Below are positions 27,601-39,600 of a DNA stretch of 64,000 bases, in pieces; the stretch's first letter is position 1, and each line of letters opens with the position of its first letter. The notes beneath the pieces are model-generated. The model made no database searches and was not told the origin of the DNA. It saw nothing but the letters and a program-made list of their open reading frames with translations. Location: contig CAIIXF020000009.1 in the NCBI GenBank assembly GCA_903813345.2, positions 28,556,740 through 28,620,739 on the forward strand, in the 5' to 3' direction. The position numbers were made by a program, and so were the translations under genes. The DNA comes from Owenia fusiformis. Its lineage: Eukaryota > Annelida > Polychaeta > Sabellida > Oweniidae.

Positions 27601-30600
27601 ACACATCAACAGGTAATGCAAGGTCATCTCACTTGACACTCCTCCTCAATGAATGCAATTTCAATGGTTAAATGCAATTTCAATGGAGAAATGCTATTTC
27701 AGGGGAGAAATGCAATTTCTATGGAGAAATGCAATTCCAATGGAGAAATGCTGTTTCTATGGAGAAATGCAATTTCAATGGAGAAATGCTGTTTCTATGG
27801 AGAAATGCAATTTCTATGGAGAAATGCAATTTCAATGGTAAAATGCAATTTCAATGGTGAAATGCAATATCAATAGTTAAATGCAATTTTAAAGGAGTTA
27901 GGATTCATAAATGGCAAGTAACTAATTGAAATTCATGGCTTGTACATCAGGACCTTCCAGTTAAATGTTGTATTAAAACATTTATAATATTCCAGTTTAT
28001 ATTAAATTTTAACCCAATTAATTCTTTGCTATCTATTGCCAGTCCTAAAAGCCATTGTAAAACGGTTCCTATACTCACATCTCCAAAGGCTTCTGTTCCT
28101 CCCATAACCCCTCCACAAGCCCTTGCTATTTCCCCCTTGAAAATATAGTGACCATCCAAGCACATTTCAACAGTCTTTGCACCTCTATAACTGTGAATCC
28201 TGGACTTGTTATAATTCTGTAAAACATCATAGTATCACATATAAGAATAAGCGAGAGCTTATGTTTTGGGAAGAGCTGGTATTAGTCTGCATATTGTTGG
28301 CATGCATCAGTTTTTGAATGTTCAGCAATTTAATCTGAACAAAAATGAGTGAATGTTCAATAAGCTTTTTGTGGGGGAAAATTTAAATTATAACATTTTG
28401 AAACAAGGCAAAAATATTGACCAGGTCTAATGGACATTCATCGCTGAAACAAGGCATTTAATATTCACAATGTCACCACCTGACATTTGTTACAGACACC
28501 GAATGCCAAACACCATCCGCAAAAAAGTTGGAAACCATAACAATGATGTGGTGACATAATAATGACATTTTGAAAACACTCACACATTAACCCATATGAA
28601 AGAATGGCTTGTCTGCACAATATAGTCAAAAATGCACAGATTATTCAACAATTGAACAACATTTTCCATAATGGGTGCTTGGGCTAGCATAGTTATATGA
28701 AAAACATGGTTACTGCTTCCTGAGAAGTACAACTCAAGGACAACCTATAGAATGCTTACCCAAATCCTCAGTAGTGCTATACTACATGGTTTCTCAAATG
28801 TAATATGTATAATATGATTACTGCCTGCAGTGTATGGGGCCAGCCACATGTGAAAGTCATCTCGGGTCTTATTCACGCCATCTATAAGGTTAGTTACAAC
28901 ACGGGGATCTTGTGAATATCCAGGGAGAATATTAATATCTGCTGGGTCAGCACTTATCTGAAACAATAAAAAAAAATTGTTGTATAGTTGCACAGATCTA
29001 AAACATATATAACTTAGTCTAACTTCCGTCAAGTATGCATAATACACTGACTCATCAGTAACACAAGAAACAACTTCGATTAACTCTAGATATATTGTAT
29101 AGACAATCATACTCACAGACTGTACAGAAATAGGCTCCCCTGATTTAGAGAAGATGTCTATTCCATTAAGGCCAACATAATGTCTGTCACCCCATGTAGT
29201 GAGTATATTGATGACAAGCTCCCTACCAGTGGGGAGCTCAGGAATTACACACTCTTCAGCTCTGAAGTAAAACAAACACAACTCTTTAAAGGGAATGCCA
29301 AGTTTTGTCTCCTATAAACTTGATAAGTTAGAATAAAAATAAAGCTTTCAATATATCATATCAGTGAGCTGAGGTGAAGTATATTGGGCCACAAATCATT
29401 TAATCTCAGTTTTTATTCCTTAAATATATTACATCCATAGAATGAATGCCAGTATATCTCTATGTTCTTCTGGGTCACTAAGGAAGATTATATTGTTTTA
29501 ATATTTCCATATTTATTCATTTGACATATTTCAAAATCTCATACTCAGGTTCATTTATAGTTGCATCCTTTTCCTCTTGGATAGGGGTAGCCCTACGTTT
29601 CTCTAGATATTCATCCATGACATCACCCTGCATATCGAGACATATTCTCCCACGCTGGGATTTGTTGAATAAGTTTAAAGATGACCAAGATTCTTCTAAC
29701 TTCAACTCCTCTTCCTTTCTCCATTTATTGCGTGAATTTTCTATTCGTTTCATTTGAGATTCTGCTTCTTCGATCTCAGAGTCATCTGACATTCGACGAT
29801 TACGCCATTTTCTGTCTTCATCATCACTTAAATGACCCTGCCCTGAAATATTAAAATGTCCATAGAATTGGGTAGGCACGACACAGAATTATAGTCTGAT
29901 CTATCTGATTTTACCTTTGAACTACCTTCTCATGTTCTGATATTTTTGGAATTTATCATTTTCCTTAATAAAGAACACTGACCAACTCACTATAGTGAGT
30001 CATTTCTGTGCCGACTCTGTTCAGGTCTATACCAGCTGTACCATAAAGGCATGATGAAATTTCTTAGGTGTGAAGACACCCTTTTTCTTCAATGATTCCC
30101 TTCATATTGATCATTGGTCGGTGTCACAAATTATTAGATCAAACGCACATCCTTCTTCCCTAGGATATTCTCTAAAACAGTCCCCTACATAAATGTAATA
30201 AATGTAAAATACCTGTTTCAGATTGCATATATTTTGGCACTGCTGATTCTAAGTGGGATTCATCATCTAATAGAGTCTTGAAATCTTTCTGTCGAGAGGC
30301 AGTTTCCGCACGACTCTGTGTTGGGTTGCTGGGACTACTTTCTCTTCCGGATCTACTTTCTGGAGGCACTTCAAATGGTTCTACAAATAATGGAATGAAG
30401 GTTTATCTTAGACGATCCATGGTGTATTTATTGCAAATAAGTGGTCTGAATTACTAAACTCAGTGATACACATGCTGAGTAGTAAAGTTCATGGAATTCA
30501 TTCGCATTAGTAAAACTCAGCTTGATTTTAAAAACAAATGATCTTACCATTTTCCATATCTGTAGATTTAAGCCATGATGGTTTGTTTTTTGGTTTATCT

Positions 30601-33600
30601 TTACTGGTTTTCTTCTTTTCTTCAGAGAGCCACTTCGGTTTTCCTTGAGAAGATTTTCTGAAAAATGAAATCTTCAAAATATAGATAAACTGAACCTAAA
30701 ATCCCATCAGCATCAATGACAAATGACTAATGCAAACAATGTCACAAACTTGATAAAGGGAAGGGTGACAAGGGCCATTTGTATTTTGAAAAGGGATATA
30801 TTTAGTTATGATTTATGCACCCTTGAATCTCCATCAGCTAACCACATTACCCAAATCTAATGGATATTTTTAGTTTTGACATTGATTTCTTACTGTTCTC
30901 AAATGCAGCATTCATGGCCTTTATGTGAGTTTGAATTGAAGGTTAGCTTCTGATAATGATTTTGCGTTTGTATATTCTGATTGGAGTACCCGCTAGATCT
31001 CCAAAATATTACTAATCTTAAGAAAGAAGACAAAGTCATATTCCTCAAATCAATGTTACAAGAACTGTTTCAAATGAACATTGTTGGCTTTAAACAACCA
31101 GATAACAGTATATTTTGAGGCACAAGAGTAGTCAACCAATTTCTCACCTTGTCATTTCTCTGATTTGCTGAAGCATGGGGAGATCTTCCTGACTAGACCG
31201 GGTCACATTTTCTGTTGATTGAGTAGTATTGCCTGATGTATCCGTAACAATTTTAGTTGATTGTTTAGCCTCTTCTGGTTGTTGATTTGGTCCTAATTTT
31301 GCCGCCATGCGCTTAGAGGATCTGGGTGTTTGAGATTTCTTTGTTCCTACATTACATTTCAGTGATTAACTTCTCAAGAACCAATCCAATAGATCATTCC
31401 AATAAATCCTGCCACCTTTGATGTATCAGAAAAACTATGATATATTGGCTAAACTGATGTTGTCATCCTTTGCAGGTAGAAATTTGACCATGCAAAACAA
31501 GATTAACTTATTGCTGATTTTATAACCTATGAGATAATCAAGGTGGCCAATATATCAAAGTTTCTCTGATATATCAAAAGATGACAGGATTTATCTGAAC
31601 ACTCTATTAGAAGGGTGTAAACCATAAAACATTTATATTAATTTGTGACTGGCCCCTTTATTATCTCCCCCAAAAATCTGAACATCAAGCAAATTTTTCA
31701 AATTAAAATTAATTTAATGGTATTCAATTCTCTCTTCTGAGTGTAGTTTTAATAACATTAATGAGTTGTACAATGTACATTGACTTTACATGTAATTTGT
31801 GAAACCTCGAGCTTGCTAATATGTCGAAAATTACAATACCTTTATCAGATGAATGTCTCAGCGAAGTTGATTGTCTCGGAGAGTTTGTTGGTTGAATGGG
31901 ACTAGATATACCTTTAGTTTTATCACGAGGAGATTCTACAACTGGTAGTTCTAAAGTTGCATCTGTTGAATGTCTTAAAATTCTAGTTTCACTTCTAGTG
32001 GGGCCTTCAATTTTACTAGTTTCAGCCAGCATTGCTAAGTCATTATCTAAATCAGCCATTTTAGATTGAACTGATGACTCATCAATGCTTGTGGTGATGT
32101 CATCACTATGTGTGTCAATGTGCACTGTTGAAGGGGTAGATCCTTCAGAGGATGGAGTTGTACTGTTAGGGTGTGAAATATTGCCTAAGTTGCCTCTAGG
32201 TGTAGGTGTTAAAGCATCATTGATGTTAATTGTAGTGCTATAGTCAAACACTTGGTTGCCACAGCCACGTTCGATCTGACCCTCGTATAATAGTTCACCA
32301 CCAAGGAACACACGGATGTCTTTAACGCCAACTGTCAGTTCCTACAAGATACACAGTTGATAAAACAAAATCATTAGGTCAATAAGTTTATATCATATTA
32401 TGTGATTTACATATATGCAAGCAATCTTCTTATCAGTCATTCAACCTACTGTATAATCCCATCTTCTGTATAGACCCACACCAAATCTACCACTGATACA
32501 TCTGTCATAGACACAAGTAGAATCATCTGTTTTAGTCTATTTAAGGAAAGGTATCAGACAGAGTGAACAGAAATATTTATTAGTCACATTTGACTCATGA
32601 ACTTAATATATTGATCGTTAAATTAACTTACTGTTAAACTTTTATTAAAATTCCATAGCTTTATTTTCGACAAGCCAAAGTTCTCTTCCACATCTGGGTT
32701 CTTCAATGTAAACACAAATTCTACTGGTTCCCCCGGAGTGAAGCTACAGCTCCACATATTGCGCTCTTTGGTGCTCTACAAATCAAATGTACAGGGTGAG
32801 CCAAAAAAGGTAACCCAAACAAATGTTAGTAACTCAGTTCTTCAGTTTGTGTTTAAGGTCATATTTGGTACAATTAAAGCTTGTTCAATGTTCTTTCATT
32901 ATACCAAGTTTCATACGTCTATTTGAAATGCTGGATGACTGAATTATCAACTTTGTTAAAGTTACCTTTTTTGGATTACATTCTATTAAGTGACACAATT
33001 TTGCTTTGATAGTGGCAAAAAATGTTTTACAGTCTTGGTAATAAACTGGCATTTTAGGGGTTTATTTTTTAAAAAATTCAAAATACCAAAACACTTATTC
33101 AAAATCATCCTGCATCCCATAAGACCCAAAAGTCATAATACATAAGGGTTATAAAAGTTCCTCTTTTTGAAAAACAGAACTCATCCTCACCTTGAATTTG
33201 CCATTGAACAGATTGTTTAAATCTCCTTTAGGTTGTTTGACCCCATGAAGCACCAAATCCGACTCATTGATTGGAATACGTCGCTTCTCCATATCAAAGA
33301 TCTGTATTTCTGTTAAACCAATACGACTCTTATGTCCCCAGTTTGAGAGTAATTCTATATGGAGCTCAATCAAAGGAGGACACTCCAGGTTTCTAGGGGT
33401 CACGCTTGAGTACCTTGGTGTCTTATCAGGGTCCTCCTGTTTAGAATAAGTAATATTTGATGGTTCAGTAGATAACAACAAGGCACTGACATCAACAAAA
33501 TGCCACCACCTGGATATAACTGGTGATGCTTTCATAAGCCAGGAGAAATTTTCAAATGGACATGTGGATTACATAGTTATAACCCACACAAAAATATACT

Positions 33601-36600
33601 CGTTTTTGGGCCATGATCATGATACCTCATTGTCAATATGTCTATCAATTACTTTGAATTCATTTAATCAAGGGACAACAGCAACAATATTATTGGGATA
33701 ATATGCACGCCCATAAATAACAAAAAACAATTGAAGACAGAAAACTATAAAAAAATTTGAACCAATATTTTGAGTTTCTCTCTGTTTCAATATTCTACAC
33801 TTTCATATAATATAACATGGAAACTATGAATGCTACACTATAAAATGGTATACTGCAAACAATATACTGTATACGGAAATGAAAAATAAATTCCAAGTAC
33901 CATAAATACATCAAAGAGTAATATTCTAGCATTTGTAAGTTTTACATCTCATTTTTTTACATCTCAAGTTTTTCAGAATAAGAAAGGTTTGATGTTACCT
34001 GACTTACTCTGGGTGTTAAATCACTATCTCTTGCTGTTCTATCTTTATTTCTAGGTGTTCTGTTATCATTTCTAGGTGTTCTGTCCTCATTTCTAGGTGT
34101 TCTGTCATTATTTCTAGGTGTTCTATCATTATCGGATGGGGCCCTAGGAGTCCTAGGGGTGCCTGGTTTTGAAACAGTCTTCTCTATCTTCACCAGAGCT
34201 TTAAAAAGCTTCTTTTGATCCCTACAATTACAATGTTAAATAAAATGCTATTGTTATAAGGTTGTCATTTTATTTTAAACAACACTTATTGGAACAAACA
34301 TTTTCACTTTAAAATGCACGATAATTTAATTTAAAATTTAGTTTAAAAGATCCTTGGACATATTAACATATCACATCATTTCCAAAATGAAAGAAGTGTA
34401 TTTCCCACTTTGAACGCCACTGAGAACAGTCAAAAGTGTTCTGATTAGCAGGTAGGTGTTCACATTTCAAAGTTTCTTACTATGTAAATTCAAGGAAGGT
34501 AACAAAACTGGGCATGAGAAAAAGTATTAACATTGAGAGATGTTTGGCTTTAAGAGATTTTCGAATATACAGATTTTACTATAATATAAATGTACATACT
34601 TTGAATCCATCTTTGTAACCTTGTCCACTACTTTCAGTAGGTTTTCATCTGACAATAGGTTGGTCGGAGACTCACGAGGTACGACATCTTCTGATTGGCT
34701 ATCGAATAAAGCAGAACCAGGTTCTGTACTTCTTCTATGATCTTCCTGAAATTCAATGTCATATGATTTTAGATAGTCATTATAAAATATATATTAGTTC
34801 ACATATATGTAAATGTAAAATGTGAAAATAATTACAAACCCACAGAGATAAAACCTGATGATAAATCATCAATTGGGCAAAAGATATTAAATTTAACAAT
34901 CTTGTATAGGTGATTAACACATAATAAATAAGCCTGGCCAAAGGAAAACCGGTCTTATCATGGCAAGTCAAGTCATGGCTCATTTGAAAGGTCTTTTTGT
35001 GCTTTTTAACATAAACAAAAAAACAAAATATTGAAAAATCTGTGATAAGACCCCTTTTCCTGTGGCCTGGCTCATATGTAAAATCTAGCCTACCTCATCT
35101 CTGTTAGTTACAGCACTTTGCTTGGCCATCTTTTCAACCTGATCATTTTCAGCTTTTAAGGCAGCAAGTACCGCTGACGTATCAGCCGTGGAATCAAGTA
35201 CATTTTCACTTTCCCGACTCTTCCTTTGGGCTGCTGACAGAGGACGAGACTTTCTTACAGGAGTCGCTAAAATTGATGAATAATTTCAATAAATGACAAA
35301 TATGACACAAAATCAATTTCTTATGTGAATTCACTGAATCATAAACAAGCATGAAACTTTAATACCTGAAATATACTGTATGTTTTATATCATTATCAAT
35401 TTAAATTGACATCTTTATACATTTCATACTCTATTGTATACCCTAATGAAGGAAAAGCACAAAAAATACATATAGTACTGTATATTATTAGAGCATTGCG
35501 AGAATCCTGGTATTCCAATTTGTTAATGCAGTAACATGTTGCCAGAAATGCCATCGCATTTTAGGTTTCACATCAGCCCAATAATTCATGAAGTGATAAA
35601 ATATGCTTTCCCTGCTAAACCATCCTGAATGTCTGAATGTCTGACAAGGACAATAAATAATAATAAATATTTCATTTTTTGTTGGAAAATTGTTGCATGT
35701 TCAGTAATTTTTGCGCAGAATGAAATATTCGCTCAATGGACATCTCTCTCACATGAACATATATCTTGATATTACACAGTTCATTATGTTCATAAAATTG
35801 AACGTACACAAAATCCAGGAAACATGATGAAGAGAAAGAAGAGAAAGAAGAGATGGTCACTTGGCTACAAAAATAATTTCACAGTAGTACTTACTAGGTT
35901 TAAGATCAATTGAAGTTTTTGGTTTGGGAACATAATGTTTAGGTGATGATTTAGATTTCCTGACTTGGCTGATCTCTTCTGCATCTGGCCTTCTTGCAGC
36001 TGATAAGTCACGCTCTTGTTTCTTACCTGCAACAGGAATAAACAGGGGTTTCACGAGCAGCAAGCAACAGGCAATTTTCACAAGTTGTTTTCACAAAATC
36101 TACTGTTGTTTTCAGGGACTTTTCAACTTTTCCATGTTAAATTTATGATTTCCATTAATTTGCCTGTTGTTTTCATTTATTTAGACTGTTTCGAGAAATG
36201 CCAGTGAAACCCCTGAATTTATGTACATTACTTAACAATTTTCTCAAGAACTCAATCTTTTTATCATACTTTCTTCATTCCTTGACTATTCCGCTATGTT
36301 CAGTGTAGTGGAGTGGGCACACATTAGGAATTGGGTGCTAACACCAGTGATTATGGTTGGCTAGATCAAAGAATCATGTCAATTTAAAGAGTGGAGACGA
36401 AGGAACCTTTTTTAAAGGGTATCATACCTGGATTGGTAGGTCCAAATTCAAGTACCAATGTCTCCCCTGGATCAAGAAAAGAGGAATGTTTAGCCCTTGG
36501 AGGAGATGGTTCAATTTGCTCTTCGATTACCTCTTCTATGATATCTTCCTCCTCAAATATATCATCATCATCATGTATATCACTGCCACTATCATCCTGT

Positions 36601-39600
36601 GCAAGAGACAAAGTGGTAACGTTAATGATATTAGTGTATGCTTAATGCTCATGTAATATACATTCACTTAGCTTCCTTGGTTGGTGAATGTCATGGACAC
36701 AATTATTTCACTTACAGTCAACCTCAAATATTCATATCTGTTCGTGCAATACTTCACAGAGTCCCAAGACCAATTGATTTAATGTTAAATGAACCTCTTT
36801 AAGTGGAACAACTCCCAAGTAGAAGACTTTTAGAGATACCAAAGCTGTTCCACTTAGCCAGGTTTTACTGTATATAAATGTTTAACTTGAGGAAGCATCC
36901 AGTTGCTCCAAATGCTTGCGAGATACCTGTAGTGTTGTAAGTATTAACGTATTAGTATTATAAGTATTAACTTACTGTACTGATTTCTTCAGCTATACTC
37001 TGCTTTATGCTGGCATTCATTTCTAGACTCTGCCTCAGTTTCTAAAAACATTAATGAAAAATTTGTCCTTCAAAGTTCAGTCAAATTTTTGTGTAAAGGT
37101 GAAGTCTCCTCCAAGATCTAAAGGTGTTCCTTATAAAACAATATGACTTACCTTTACATCTTGTATGCTAAGTAAGAGTTGTTCATTTGTTTCTTCATCC
37201 TCTTCTTGTACTGTATTAAGTCTATGTCTCCCTGCATCAATCTCAATATCACTCTCACTGCTCTCAGTCTCAGTCTCCTTCTCCAACACCATAGTCATAT
37301 GCCTCATAAGCTACAAATAATGTCAAATATGCCTCATAAGCTACAAATAATGCCATATATGCCTCATAAGCTACAGATAATGCCATATATGCCTCATAAG
37401 CTACAGATAATGCCATATATGCCTCATAAGCTACAAATATAACAAGAAATACTAAGGTTCATATCCTATTTTGGATTTTAATGTACATGAACACAATACG
37501 GAGCACAATTTTATATAGATGAGCCAAAATAAATTGCTCTCCAATCTTAATTCGTTGTCATCTTACAGAATAGTATTCCCCTCCTGATTATTTCTTTTCA
37601 TGCTCTTATCTCTAGGTTTTAAACTAACCTCAGATTGATCATCATCAGTCTCACTCTCGCTGTTGTGTTCCTCAAAGTTCTCACTGGTGTACTCCTCAAA
37701 GTCCTCGCTGTAGTTGCCAGTCACCTTACCTTAAAAAATATTAAAATGATGATACATATATGCGTATATGATGATGATTATCATAGAGATGGTGCCCCAC
37801 CTATAATGGATGAAAATAGTCCCTCATTGGGATTCTGGCAAATATTTAGAGGTTTTGTCACTATCGTTGCATATATGCCCGAGGGTTTCAGTGATATATG
37901 GCCCAACCTTGGGAGGGACATTGATCACTGAGAACCGAGGGCATATGTGCAACTATAGTGACATAAACGATTTATAACATACCTATGATGATCTAGTCTG
38001 GTCAGAGAGTACTGTTTTCTTATCTAATTGACTAGCAATGGTTTGGAATTGATGATTTATTCCCATGTTTGTATCTTACGAATGTACAAGTCAATTTGAC
38101 CTAGGCCTAATGTATGACGCAGTAACAGCGCTTGACCAATCAGAAAGTTAGCGGGCACAGGCTTTTCAAAAGTTATATTGGCCCGCTGTCTTGTGAACAG
38201 TTTACACTATACATCATCATAGGTATGTTATAAAAGTATATATTTGTAACAGGTTCAACAGCAACAGAATCATACAAGGCATTAACATGCAAAATGTCAC
38301 CATCTGCAATTTGTAACAGACGCCAAACTCCCAACACCACCCATCAAACACTGTCATTAGAAATGATGGAGACTTATAACAATATGTCACCACTTTTGGT
38401 AGTGACATAATCAAAATGGAAGATGACACGAGTGGTGTTAATTCAATTCAGATTTTTGCTTTATGGAAGATGACACTAGTGGTGTTAATTTAAAACAGAT
38501 TTTTGCTTTATGGAAGATGACACTAGTGGTGTTAATTTAAAACAGATTTTTGCTTTATGGAAGATGACACGAGTGGTGTTAATTAAAAACAGATTTTTGC
38601 TTACTTGGAGCCTTGACTTTGACCTTTTCTCCTTTTCTAGTCTTGATGTCAATGGAACCTGCAAGCCAATTCTTCCTTGGAGCTGGTGCAGTCCTGGCAC
38701 GTTTTGCAGCTTCCAACTCTTTGAATTTTTCCTCAGCTTTAAGTAACTCCTCTTCAGTTATGATCTGCTTAGCACGAGGTGCATCTTGAAATAAATCGTG
38801 ATTGAATATATGATCGTGTAAGACAAAAGATAATGACTGGGTGCATCTTGAAATAAATCACGATTGAATATATGATCATGTAAGACAGATGATAATGATG
38901 GGGTACATCTTGAAATAAATCACGATTGAATATATGATCATGTAAGACAAAGCATAATGATGGGGTACATCTTGAAATAAATCGCTATTGAATTTATGAT
39001 CATGTAAGACAAAGGATAATGATGGGGTACATCTTGAAATAAATCGTGATTGAATATATGATCGTGTAAGACAAAGGATAATGATGGGGTGCATCTTGAA
39101 ATAAATCGCGATTGAATATATGATCATGTAAGACAAAGGATAATAATGATGGGGTGTATCTTGAAATAAATCACGATTGAATATATGATCATGTAGTGCA
39201 AAGGACAATAATGATGGGGTGCATCTTGAAATAAATCACGATTGAATATATGATCGTGTAAGACAAAGGATAATGATGGGGTGCATCTTGAAATAAATCA
39301 CGATTGAATATATGATTGTGTAAGACAAAGGATAATGATGGGGTGCATCTTGAAATAAATCATGATTGAATATATGATCATGAAAGACAAAGGATAATGA
39401 TGGGATGCATCTTGAAATAAATCGCGATTGAATATATGATCATGTTAGACAAAGGATAATGATGGGATATCTTGAAATAAATCGTGATTGAATATATGAT
39501 CATGTAAGACAAAGGATAATGATGGGGTACATCTTGAAATAAATCGCGATTGAATATATGATCGTGTAAGAGAAAGGATAATGATGGGATGCATCTTGAA

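Larger units (their letters stand above)
15629..33436 (-). other. KATNIP: KATNIP C-terminal part: four similar WG modules (exons 14-35)
   Basis: Four segments share a pattern. An early block resembles W-G-D-x-x-Y-V-G-L-x-G-I-E-I-F: exons 14 (SNWGHKSRIGLTEI), 21 (TWGDRHYVGLNGI), 26 (TWGDPYYLGLTGL) and 30 (TWGDPYYVGLNGI). A later L-W-N-Y-N-K-S strand follows in exons 15, 22/23, 27 and 32, then a D-G-x-x-I-x-x-G-like loop in exons 16, 23, 28 and 33. Modules 2 to 4 also carry HMWLAP or NMWMVP. This corresponds to the DUF4457-type region of the family. That it is a fourfold internal duplication is my inference. Confidence 0.75.

Noticed and set aside
27649-27876. Three overlapping open frames with M-E-K-C-N-F-N-G-type repeats
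   Set aside because: Translation of a 19-bp intronic minisatellite in three frames; 19 is not a multiple of three, so all frames look alike.
32440-32545. Extra KATNIP exon between exons 15 and 16
   Set aside because: No splice pair with an open phase-0 frame; exons 15 and 16 join directly in phase 0.
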